Positions 1 to 8,637 of a stretch of DNA of 19,747 nucleotides are shown piece by piece. The stretch lies in assembly GCA_030247855.1 (NCBI GenBank), contig JAPDRN010000252.1, positions 1 through 19,747 on the forward strand. Direction: 5' to 3'. The notes beneath the pieces are model-generated. The model saw nothing but the letters and a program-made list of their open reading frames with translations. It did not search any database and was not told where the DNA came from. How positions within the stretch are numbered: the stretch's first letter is position 1; each line of letters opens with the position of its first letter. This DNA comes from Knufia peltigerae (lineage: Eukaryota > Ascomycota > Eurotiomycetes > Chaetothyriales > Trichomeriaceae). The translations under genes and the position numbers were made by a program.

Positions 1-305
1 AGGGAGCCGTTGGCGAATGGAGCCCAGTTATAACCCCAGCTCACGGAGGACTGGTTCGCGAAGAGGTACGTGAGGGACGCATCGTTATAGGCCAGACCTC
101 TTTTACCCCCTGTTAGACCTCCTGTTTTCTCTGGTGCAGGACTTGCAACAGAGCTCCTTGAAGGGTTGTCAGCTCCTTGAGGAACTGAGACGCAGGTATC
201 CTGTTGAAAATTGGTATTTGTCGACGACGCAAGAGAGCTGGTTTGATGACGTAGTACGATGAGTAGGAAGCCCACGAGATACCTGAGGCAATTCGGGACG
301 GACAT
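1..305 (-). CDS. Secreted GH128-type beta-1,3-glucanase, 5' part only
   Basis: Read leftward from the ATG at 305, the frame stays open to the window edge, so about 101 N-terminal residues are visible. The start MSVPNCLRYLVGFLLIVL looks like a secretion signal. A Ser/Thr/Pro-rich linker follows, then from about residue 72 the block KRGLAYNDASLTYLF and, shortly after, VSWGYNWAPF. From family knowledge, these match the start of the glycosyl hydrolase catalytic core of family GH128 (Asl1-like fungal proteins), which cleave beta-1,3-glucan in the cell wall. The catalytic glutamates would lie beyond base 1 and cannot be checked. The linker suggests an extracellular or wall-attached enzyme. No intron is needed in this stretch. 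The family call rests on recognising the N-terminal motif; the gene is partial only because the window ends. Confidence 0.75.
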   Translation of the reverse strand, partial: MSVPNCLRYLVGFLLIVLRHQTSSLASSTNTNFQQDTCVSVPQGADNPSRSSVASPAPEKTGGLTGGKRGLAYNDASLTYLFANQSSVSWGYNWAPFANGS

Positions 306-553
306 CTTGATCAAACCGGTAAGTATTCAACTGCGAATTCTGACTCGTGGGTGTGAGGTTCAAGGTAAAATTTCGCCACGGAACGACAAAAGGGAACTGC
401 ATTGGGAACAAGTATACTCCCTATAGCATCACCACCAAAGAGACTATCATGGGATTGGGAGGGGATTCGACACCCAAATGACACGTCAAAAAGAATCCAT
501 TCAGAGAATTCCATGCCAGCAGATGTGAGCTCCCTTTTGGGCTCCTCAAATCT

Positions 554-588
554 CCCCTGGGACGCAAAAGGGGCTTCAATAGGCCCCT
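554..588. promoter_or_regulatory. Cluster of STRE-like AGGGG/CCCCT motifs
   Basis: CCCCT occurs at 554-558, AGGGG at 569-573 and CCCCT at 584-588. The last two form a 6-bp inverted repeat (AGGGGC at 569-574, GCCCCT at 583-588). They lie about 250-285 bp upstream of the leftward GH128 start at 305. AGGGG/CCCCT is the known fungal stress response element core. Such pentamers are common by chance, so function is inferred only from position and clustering. Confidence 0.3.
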
Positions 589-1508
589 CTCTTGCCTAGG
601 AGAATGCCAGCACATCTCGAGCATAATCCTCCTTAATACTGTACCAACGTGGCAGAGTCCCGAATTTCTCAGAGTTTGTTTCATTGCCACTTATCTCTGT
701 GTGTTGCCTTTAAAGGCTTGAGCCAACAATCGACCAATTTCCTCTAGGAGATGTGCAACGATGTCGGAGTGGGAGCATCCTTTCTTCGGCTCTTCTTTCG
801 TCGATGAAACATGTATGGCCAGATAATCAGTGTTGTGAATGAACTAGTTGATTTTAACGGAGGGCTTAGGTGTACTTGGATGGCTTCTGCCCTGCTTCCT
901 CTATGGTAAAACTCAAGCCCGTCTTCGGAACCGACGACTCTCAGATTTCACCTGGTTCAATCGCGAGGTGAGAACGTCTTCCTTTTGCCGGAATATTTAA
1001 CTAATGTCTCCTTGAGTGCTGCGCTTGGGCTTTTCTTGCCTGGTGTGGTTTCTCGTCGTGTATCCAAAGCGCGAGTCGTCATGACCTCAGGAAGAGGTTT
1101 GGACTGCCAGGCAATATTTGTTTCGATTTTTGCGGTTCACTCTGCTGTCCATGCTTCGCTTTAGTCCAGGAAGAAAGAGAAGTCGCAAAGAAAATACGCA
1201 ATAGCGACAGAGCTTATCAAGAGCCGGAGGGAATGATCTACTCCGGAAAGGACTATTTAAACAAAGGGGTGGAGAAATTGGTGTAGAGAGGAGCATTGTA
1301 TTGGCTATACTGTAGCTGCTCATAGAGTGCTCAAGACGGAGGTGTCTTAATGAAGAAGACTAGAGCAGGCAGGCATTGGCGGATACTATCAGGACCGTCG
1401 CCGCAAATTGGCACAATGGCACTGAGGACTGTAGTAACTGGGATTGTTTGTATCTAGCGTACGTCATATTGATGACGACTCAACGCCTGAGAAAGAAGAA
1501 GAGCCAGT

Positions 1509-1529
1509 TCCCACCCGTTTCGGGTGGGA
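1509..1529. repeat. Perfect 9-bp hairpin
   Basis: TCCCACCCG at 1509-1517 and CGGGTGGGA at 1521-1529 are exact reverse complements with a 3-base loop. The 10-bp palindrome AGAAGCTTCT (1529-1538) follows directly. No gene model covers it. Confidence 0.8.
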
Positions 1530-1628
1530 GAAGCTTCTTATGGCTTCCCCTTTTCATCACGTGTGTAATACGGCTGTAGCCGGAAGTCTCCTATCTTCCC
1601 AGCCTCGCGTCCGAATCGTCTGCTACCT

Positions 1629-1656
1629 GTCCTCCCACTTGAATCGGGTGGAGGAC
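1629..1656. repeat. Second hairpin with related arm sequence
   Basis: GTCCTCC at 1629-1635 pairs with GGAGGAC at 1650-1656. The inner CCAC and GGTGG extend the stem imperfectly. The CCCAC/GGGTGG core echoes the hairpin about 100 bp upstream. Confidence 0.6.
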
Positions 1657-1943
1657 TGGAGGGAAAGGTAAGTTCGTCAAGGTAGGTTCGTGACAGATAC
1701 GCATATACTCGATTTCTTGTCAGGCAGACCCAGTGGAAAGGATCTGGTCGGCGGGAATCAATTCGTCCATAGCCGAATAGTTTATTGGTGCCCAAAAGGG
1801 TTCTGAGAGCCATTTTGGGACGAAAGTTGGGCCCGAATGCTCGTTCGCAAACATAAAGAAGTGCGCCTGTGCCTGTGCTGGCTCTATTCAGCCTCTGAAG
1901 TAAGTGCAGCGTGTCGACGGCAGAGAATCTATTCGTAAAATTT

Positions 1944-2412
1944 ATGGAAATTATCAATAAACTTCCCCTCTGTCGACTGCTGTCGTTGATTTGGAGAGGT
2001 ATGTAAATCGAGACGCCCTCCTTTTTCGTTTATCTACTCATGTACTGCAGGATGGCGCCACCAGAAAAGGAAAGGAAAGGGGAGAATGGGTGCCCGGCAA
2101 GAACAAGCTCGACAGCCGTTTAGCTTCCCAGTGCGACGGACTCCCCCGCAAAGAACCTCTCTAGAGGAACAAGTTTTCGACAAGATGTGGAATGTGAAAC
2201 CCGGATGGAACTGGAAAGAAACTGGCCGAGGCAAGATATTCTTCAACAATACGAGGACATGTGTTGAGGAAAGAGAAATGTCGAAAAAGCGTTTGGAAAC
2301 CTTTGGCGACATTGGACCATGGAGGCCCCCTGTCGAGGAAGTTGAGGCGACTTTTCGCGAGATGAAAGAGCCAGTTATTGAGGGACGCAACTATGTGGCA
2401 GCTTTGGGTTGA
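1944..2412 (+). CDS. Hypothetical basic protein, two exons (tentative)
   Basis: Proposed exons are 1944-1998 and 2051-2412, giving 138 aa. The 52-nt intron has a GTATGT donor and a TGCAG acceptor, and removing it joins the two frames in phase. The N-terminus MEIINKLPLCRLLSLIW is hydrophobic and is followed by a very basic stretch (KRKGKGR), which could be a mitochondrial presequence or a membrane anchor. The rest is charged, with GWNWKETGRGKIFF and IGPWRPPVEEVEATF segments. I recognise no family. An internal ATG at 2086 would give a 108-aa version without the intron. The opposite strand also has a long open frame here, so coding status is uncertain; splice-phase agreement is the main support. 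Confidence 0.4.
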
Positions 2413-2831
2413 GGCACGATCGCAAACAGTATCAAGGGATGGCCATTTCATGGAGCCATCACGCGTCAAGCATGATCTTTGCCACTGCCCATATTCGACC
2501 TTGTCACGCTGGTTATGGGCAGTGTGCCTCCCTTTCGGGCAGCCTTAGGGTGTTTTTTGGGTCCTAAACGGGTCCATTTTTGGTCCCAAATGGGTCCCAT
2601 TTTAGTCCCTCAAATATCGGCAAATCCATGTGTGAAAGCCTGCGCCCAGTACATCAAATTCTGATTCGGTTAAGCGCTGTAAAAGGGACTGAGATAGCAT
2701 TATAAGAAGTTTCAATGTATAAGACCTTTGATTCTTCTCGCTTCCATTATTGCTTCTACAGTACAACAACTTCCATGTTTACGTAATAGGTTGACGAGTA
2801 ATCTTACTCAATATCGATTGTACAATACCCG
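2413..2831. promoter_or_regulatory. Upstream region of the small secreted protein gene
   Basis: This 419-bp interval holds the 11-bp phased repeat (2561-2615) and a TATA-like TATAAG at 2701-2706, 131 bp before the ATG at 2832. The region just before the ATG is AT- and pyrimidine-rich, as is usual for fungal leaders. No gene seen. Confidence 0.4.
2561..2615. repeat. Five-copy 11-bp phased GTCC repeat
   Basis: GTCC begins at 2561, 2572, 2583, 2594 and 2605, exactly 11 bp apart. The remaining 7 bases of each unit are A/T-rich with some TGG or CGG endings (for example GTCCTAAACGG, GTCCCAAATGG). It ends about 216 bp upstream of the ATG at 2832. It may be a simple minisatellite or a face-phased set of protein-binding sites. 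Confidence 0.75.
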
Positions 2832-3517
2832 ATGAAGATTGTCGCTATCTTATCTTTCCTGGCTCTTGGCCTCATCGGTGCTTCTGCCGCTACTCCCTCT
2901 CTGCGATTCGCAAAGCGCAACTCACCCAACGGTTGTGCGGACGGCGTCCCAAGCCAGGCCGCCATCGCAGGCGCAATTAATCAGTGGAACAGTGATGTCA
3001 CCACCGTCAATGATTTTCTCGATGTCGCGACTTCTCTGCAAGGGCTCCATTTACAATTACAGCTCGTAGGTTAGTATTAGCAATTCCTCTCCGTACTTCC
3101 TATTTTCTACAAATTTTCACAGTATTTTACTACTTCTTAATCGAAAACTACGGGGTCGACATGAAGCTAATACAACTAAACCTTCTTATAGTCGCCCTTA
3201 GAGCTGCTAACGACGAGCCCGACCAATTACAAATTCTCGCGTGTGCGTCAGATGTGAGTCCCAGCACGGTTGCGCAGGCCGCCGCAGACGACTTATTCAC
3301 GGGGTTCGGGCCCAATGTACTGGCGCCCTTGAGCAATATCCTCAACAATCCATCATCGATTACGCAGAATTTGCAGCTAATCAATCAATTTCGCTGCTGC
3401 AATGTTCTACCGGACCTTGACACCTTATGGAGCTTCACTGCCGAGGACGACGGCGTTGCCAATCAGGTGCCTTTGTCGGCTCCTAGACCGGCAGCCTGCG
3501 CATCCATCCATTGCTGA
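2832..3517 (+). CDS. Small secreted cysteine-containing protein
   Basis: Exons 2832-3069 and 3192-3514 (stop 3515-3517) encode 187 aa. The 122-nt intron (GTTAGT..TATAG, phase 1) joins the frames as LQLQLV|VALRAANDEP. The N-terminus MKIVAILSFLALGLIGASAA is a clear signal peptide. It is followed by a KR pair (residues 28-29) that could be a Kex2-type processing site. The mature part has six cysteines: NGCADG, LACASD, FRCCNV and the final ACASIHC, enough for three disulfides. Helical, Ala/Asn/Leu-rich segments such as DEPDQLQILA and NVLAPLSNILNN lie between them. The RCCNVLPDLDTLW..PRP.AC pattern resembles an unnamed secreted family I associate with filamentous ascomycetes. It is probably extracellular; an enzymatic or effector role cannot be told from sequence. 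Confidence 0.85.
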
Positions 3518-3806
3518 GCGGACATGGGAATACGGCGACAGGGGTGAACGAGAGCTAGTGGCACAATCGGAGGCAATTATTTACTTGGTCAGAAGGCAAG
3601 GAGTAATTCGGAGGCGGGATTCTTGGGGAGCTTTTGAGATAGCAAGTGAGCCGTTCTATAGGAAAGCTTCGCGATGAGGTTAGATATCGCAACTGTGGCT
3701 TAGAGTATGTAACACAAAGCGACAAGCTCCCCTCGCCACGACGGTTAACGACTTCACGATGGACACTGGTGTTAAACGGTAGATCCCATCGCCATCACAA
3801 TTTTCA

Positions 3807-4441
3807 TCAGCGGCGAGCACCATCCACATAGACAAGCTGAGTTTGGCAGGCTTGAAGACCTCCTGGGTCAGCCAGGATATTCGGTGTGGAACTGTGGGCT
3901 TCGTTCATTCGTAGCTCGAAAAGGGTTAAGATGGTCAGATTTGCTTTTTGAAAAATCGACTCCGCTTCGTCAATAAGGTCATAGAAGAAAATTGACCCTT
4001 TGTCGTAATTCCCGTGGAGCATTGCCTGAGACGCCATTGCTAGGTTGTCCACGATGCCTATTAAGTGGCCTAGTGAGTCCATGTATGAGGCTCCATCCAC
4101 ATTCTGGGCAGCAATCGCATAGATATCCGGAAAGGCCTCGATGTATGCCTTTTTCAATTCTTGGAGTCCGATGGAGATGGCGTTGTCTGACCGAACATCT
4201 GAGGTGTGCTCCCTCTGTTGGATGCGTGCATAGAGTCGCGAGAAATAACAGAGAAATAAGGTCAGACTCGAACTCTTGTATGATCAGCAATCACCACAGA
4301 ATAGCTCGAGGAATGGGATACCTTAAATTCATCCTGGATATTGTCGTCTTTTGACTGTCTTAAACATTCCCCCGTATTGCCAAACGTACGAACCCCCAGT
4401 TGGTCTCGTGCTCCTAAATCGTAAGTGTTGGCCGTTCCCAT
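3807..4441 (-). CDS. Hypothetical protein, two exons (tentative)
   Basis: Reading leftward, exons 4441-4322 and 4274-3807 encode 195 aa. The 47-nt intron (GTATCC donor, TGCTGAT branch-like site, CAAG acceptor) is phase 0 and joins DNIQDEFK to SSSLTLFLCYFSRLYA. The second exon has long helical stretches (LQELKKAYIEAFPDIYAI, LIDEAESIFQKANLTILT). The first exon is polar and has no known motif. No catalytic motif or membrane segment stands out. I do not recognise the family; a fragment of a larger regulatory protein is possible. The start is the first in-frame ATG, and upstream exons could be missing. Confidence 0.4.
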
Positions 4442-6552
4442 TGAGAAAGCCTGTTGAAGATGGTCTAGATTAGATTCGACTCTCAAACAACGCTTCACTT
4501 GACTTCACCTTTAATTCAGTTAGAGCAACCAGAATAGAGTGAGGTCTTATACATGGCTGTCTCCAAGACGAAGTACTCAAGGGCAAGCTCGACGGATGCG
4601 TGCAAGAAAAGCCCACAAAGATCAAGCAAAAGCGGGAGGATCAACCGCCGTAAATCTTGCCTCTCCAGCCTCATAAGTTAGAGCGCAAGGGATGATTTGG
4701 CCAAAGGTGAACGGACAACGATAAAACATTAATGTCTCAAGTCCAGGGATTGGGGGAGAGGTCCGTGTAAGTTCAAATCTCATCCGTAGGGCGCACGAGG
4801 TGCCACAGGCAGTCAGGCTGACAAGGATGGTCGCAACCGGACGAAAGAATTTCGTCGCGAAATCTGCCGTCCTTTCTGCTATGCCAAAACAGGGCGCAGA
4901 CAGATCATTTGGAGACGGTCATACAGAGCTTGGGTCCAACAGGCACTCGTTCCATCCTACACCGGTCGCTTTGAGGCTGAAATGTCACCGTTCATTGGAG
5001 GACCTGTCTCCCGGCCTCCACACCGGTTATCCCTTTGCCGGTTTCTTGATTTCAGAAACGGAATGCCACCTGGCCAAGATAGATTTAAACCTTAGTCACC
5101 GGCCTTTTACAGATTGAGACTCAGCTTCATGGCGACTGCATCCCTTGTCTTGCTTCTTTGCGTACTTAAAATCTCGGCCGCGATAAGAAGTGTTTTGACG
5201 GCCACATTCCGCATAGGACGCAGGCCGCCCAACCGTGATGCACCTGATCTTCCTCAGAGATGCCGTCTAGGAGAGGCATCTTCCCTTGAGTGTGCCCACG
5301 ATGCAAGAAAGCACGTCATCATAATATCTCACGGAGCGCCGGAAAGATACTCGCGAGACGCAGTAGCTATCACGCCGTACTCTACGAGACGCCATATGAG
5401 AGCGAAGCAAAGAGGGTTCGAAGAGACGACAATAAAGAGACAATAGTAAAAGAATGAGGTGCTAGGGTGCTCAGCCGTTCCGCAAGATCAAACAAAGGTT
5501 CGCTCATCCACGTGTAAGTAGCAAGACGTTGTTTCCCGGACCCGCATTGGTTTATCAAGAGAGTCAAATATTCACAGAATTTGGGGGTGACAGATTATCT
5601 CACTTGCTTGCTCATCAAGTTCCGAAGCCAACTGAGAAGAATACCTTCAATACGAGACCCTTCTTCGCCCTTGCCGTTTGAGATCTCCCGGGTTAGCCAA
5701 AGCTTCCTTCGAACATCTTCAATTTCTCTTCTGGCGACTTCAGACTTGGCGCGAAGCATTGAAGCCGCTGCTGGCACCCTTTTCGAGTCTCCTAGTACCA
5801 CGGAGCCTTAATCCCAACTAGTGTGCCAAAGTCAACGGACAACTTTTTGATTGCATACTCTAGCGACAATCAGCTAGGGGTTTTCCGGGGCTTCACCTTA
5901 CTATGCCGCAACAACTTGAGAGAGCCATCGTGATATAGCTCTAAGAGCAACAAAGCGAGGATCCAGAGGAAGTGCGACACCAGCGCCGAATTAGACAGCA
6001 CATCGAATCTGTTTGTTTGACTCAACTCTGCCTATATGGAGGATTCAATGACGGGACTAGAACATTTGTTGCATGATGAGTCAACTTTGTCAGAGTAGAT
6101 TTAAGCCAGATGAGTTGTTCTCTTCTCGAGGTATTTCGCCTTGAGTCATGACTTCAACTGTCAATCTTGTCAAACAAGATCGAGCCCCCTAAACACTTCC
6201 TCCCCTGCAAGAGAGCCTAAAGGCGCTGCCCTGGATTTGCAACAATTCCATCACTAGGATATTGATGTGCTCTTTCTTTGAGCTTGCTGTGATGGCACAT
6301 ATCGCCCTAGAAAATGTGAGCCCCTTGTTGTGGATACACGCAAGTTAGCTATGATCGTCATCCGGCTTCCCGCGAATATTCGGTGACAGGGATTTCTGCT
6401 GATTCTAAAGGCTTTTTTAGAGAGTCGAATATGCAAAGCCTGAAAATAGTGTCTTGACCTGCTTCGATCTATCAGAATTATGCTCGATTAAGTATAAGAA
6501 GATTTCAGACCCGCAAATGGAACTTTCATACTTCCTTCCCAGTTTCAACGTT
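4442..6552. other. Gene-poor interval of about 2.1 kb
   Basis: No confident gene. Two segments look mildly protein-like: the plus-strand ORF 5129-5446 (listed separately) and a minus-strand stretch at 5790-5595 containing SMLRAKSEVARREIEDVRRK, which ends at a GTGAGA donor-like site but for which I found no matching partner exon. The rest shows short open frames on both strands with no domain, compatible with intergenic DNA or decayed genes. Confidence 0.45.
5129..5446 (+). CDS. Possible small secreted peptide ORF (weak)
   Basis: An ATG at 5129 opens 105 codons. The first 18 residues, MATASLVLLLCVLKISAA, look like a signal peptide; the remainder is Arg-rich and low in hydrophobic residues. 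No family recognised and no flanking splice support. A chance ORF is quite possible. Confidence 0.18.
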   Translation: MATASLVLLLCVLKISAAIRSVLTATFRIGRRPPNRDAPDLPQRCRLGEASSLECAHDARKHVIIISHGAPERYSRDAVAITPYSTRRHMRAKQRGFEETTIKRQ

Positions 6553-7721
6553 TCATAATCCCTGGAAGGACGTCGTGATTCTTGTTGCTCCTGCCGAATA
6601 CGAGTCGTGATATTGATAAAGTCGGAGAAGGAGGTGTTCGGGAATGGTAGAGAACTCCTCGTGTAGTACCAGAAAGTCCTCACACAGCCCGAAAATGTCG
6701 TCAGCTGCTGGTTGACCAAGTCCCTGATCCTGAATCTTAGTTAGCATAACCCAACTTGAAGTGGTATCCAGGCTTACACTATTCATGACTCTAGCCCTGT
6801 GCCAGATGGTGGCAAAAATTGCCAACCGCAGGCGGATATCTGTTTGCGAATTTCCGTTCTTCAGTTCTCGGATGCATAGGTCGACACTAGGGAGGATCAG
6901 AAACCTCATATAAGCTCCGGGTTAGCCTTACTCTGCTCCTGATTTCTCGACACCCAGCCAGTGTCTCACAAGTGAACCCTTCAAGGACCTATCATCACTA
7001 AAACATGCCAAAGCGAACTCGTAGCCGTCCGAAGCAATCCACTCGACAGTAGACTGTGAAGTAGGTTGGCGATTCAAGAGTTTCATGCTGGCGTAAAAGA
7101 CTGTCCCACTCTTTTGGTCATTGTTGGCTTGAACTTGAATTGATTGCTGACATGCGGACTACTTGACACGTTAGTGACCCTCGGTAGATAGTCCGACGGA
7201 TTTCTTACCATAATATCATCGATTTGTGCTACCAATCTGTCCACCTCAGCTCTCCGGGCCTTGTTCTCCTCTTCAACGTCGTACATCTTCTTAATGCCGA
7301 CATCGGTATGATTTATGAGGAGAGTGGCGACGCTATATTCAGGTTTCAGTAAGTACCAAAGGCTTTGAGCTATCCCATTCGTGCATTTGTCTTTTTCTTC
7401 CTGACTCGCATAGCCAAACACGAATTTGACAAGTGAATTGTAATCTCGAGGAGGTGGGACAGAGTTGAACTGGCAGCGGAGGGCAAAGAGAACTCTCTGT
7501 TGCTCTATAGTGAAGGCATTGATCATGGAGTTGAGGTCTTTGTCGGAAATGGGACAGGCCGAGATTTCCGTGTCATCGCAAGAAAGTAGATATTTGGGAG
7601 TGTAAAAAAACGTTGTAAGGACCTTGAAAAGATTCATGATTGGTAGCTGGAAAAATGGGGTTTGCGATATCGAGAGTGGTCTCCTTTCGATCGGTGATTG
7701 TGGCTGTGATACACTGATCAT
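6553..7721 (-). CDS. Orphan protein, four exons
   Basis: Read leftward, exons are 7721-7209, 7158-6932, 6886-6778 and 6729-6553, about 341 aa. The introns are 50, 45 and 48 nt, all GT..AG, with branch-like CACTAAC in the first and TGCTAAC in the third, and all phases agree. An internal ATG at 7637 (MNLFKVLTTFF) would give 313 aa and may be the true start. The first exon contains a polar helical part (VEEENKARRAEVDRLVAQID) that could form a short coiled coil. The second carries SGTVFYASMKLLNRQP and VEWIASDGYEFALACF, and the last carries CEDFLVLHEEFSTIPEHLLL. No known domain recognised. If the second intron is retained, the protein stops at 6928. An overlapping frame (6719-6417) may be an alternative 3' end. 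Confidence 0.55.
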
Positions 7722-8004
7722 TAGCTCGTGTTAGGGCTTTTCCTGACCCACAGAGATAAATCTGCGTTACTGACCTCAGGTTGCGGAGCCATTTTGTACA
7801 CTCCGAGTAGGTTCTCTGAGACAGGTTGGGCGGAAAGAGCTGTAGGAGGGAGTAGGCTCTTTGTTTCTAGGTTGTATAAGTGTCGTGGAAGGTGGGTGTA
7901 CCGTGTAGACTGGACGGAGAGTTCGTAAAACCTGGCAAACATTTAGCAACAGAATGGCAAATCGACTTGCTATGTGAATATACTGGAATTTTTTTCGCTA
8001 CAGA

Positions 8005-8205
8005 TCAGGCGTAATCGCTGCCAACAAGATATTGACATGCGTCTCTAATAACCCTCCATATACTGGAGCAAATCAGAGAACAAAATAGGACGCAGAGCCA
8101 GAACAGTATTGAGATAAAGATGTAGGTGACAGCGAAAGAGATAAGTGACAGCGAGGACAGGATTAAGGCATTTACCAGCAGGAAGAAGAAGGTAGTTAAA
8201 TCCAT
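8005..8205 (-). CDS. Possible small membrane protein
   Basis: An ATG at 8205 opens 66 codons. Residues 3 to about 50 are almost wholly hydrophobic (TTFFFLLVNALILSS, ITYIF-like and LFWLCVLFCSLIC segments), enough for two membrane spans, followed by a short polar tail. It sits between two longer genes on the same strand. No intron and no homology recognised. The coding evidence is only the ATG, the hydrophobic pattern and the location. Confidence 0.25.
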   Translation of the reverse strand: MDLTTFFFLLVNALILSSLSLISFAVTYIFISILFWLCVLFCSLICSSIWRVIRDACQYLVGSDYA

Positions 8206-8637
8206 TGCTCGTCGTAAGTTGGTGGCGATCTTATGGGTGGCTTAAGTATCCAGAGCTCGTCATCTGATGCCCTGTGAATACGTCTACTGACCAGTTACGA
8301 ACAGCCTAAAAGCGTTGGGCCTGTGATCCACTGGACAAACCATGCTTCGGCAGAAACTACGGTACACGTACGCGATTACGCCCTCGTCTCTTCCCTGAAT
8401 ACAACTATGAACTCAAGATCAAGAGATACCCAGTCGGCTGGAAATGCTCCAGCGTCGTGCTAGCCCCATAGTTGTGGCAGTCGGCAAAGGATTTGCTGTC
8501 TCCTACATTCGTCTGAAAATCAACACCCAATCAACTCCGACTCCATCACTTCAGCGGTCACTGTGCTCTTTACCTTCCAAACGGTGAGCATAGTAAACAG
8601 CCGCCTCGGGTCAGCCCTCTTTGGCTATTCTGATTGC
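8206..8637. other. Intergenic interval
   Basis: 432 bp between the 8005-8205 ORF and the stop of the gene ending at 8638. No gene, repeat or RNA signal seen; it probably holds the 3' end of the larger gene. Confidence 0.5.

Larger units (their letters stand above)
306..1943. other. Long stretch with no convincing gene
   Basis: About 1.6 kb between the GH128 start and the next tentative gene. Several 60-140 codon open frames exist on both strands, but most lack an ATG start, none has a recognisable domain, and none joins to a neighbour through matching splice phases. It probably holds the 5' leader and promoter of the GH128 gene, plus the hairpins described separately at 1509-1656. Confidence 0.5.

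Noticed and set aside
1538..1957. 139-codon minus-strand open frame
   Set aside because: It starts at TTG rather than ATG, shows no domain, and overlaps the hairpins and the tentative 1944 exon.
2546..2551. TTAGGG-like telomere motif
   Set aside because: A single copy with no array; chance occurrence.
4771..4779. GTTCAAATC, resembling a tRNA B box
   Set aside because: The flanking bases do not form a proper T-arm stem, and no A box at the right distance gives a cloverleaf.
4800..5117. 105-codon plus-strand open frame
   Set aside because: It starts at GTG, has an irregular composition and no recognisable motif; probably chance.
6417..6719. Minus-strand frame overlapping the last exon of the 6553-7721 gene
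   Set aside because: It looks mildly coding, but no splice pair joined it in phase; kept only as an alternative 3' end.
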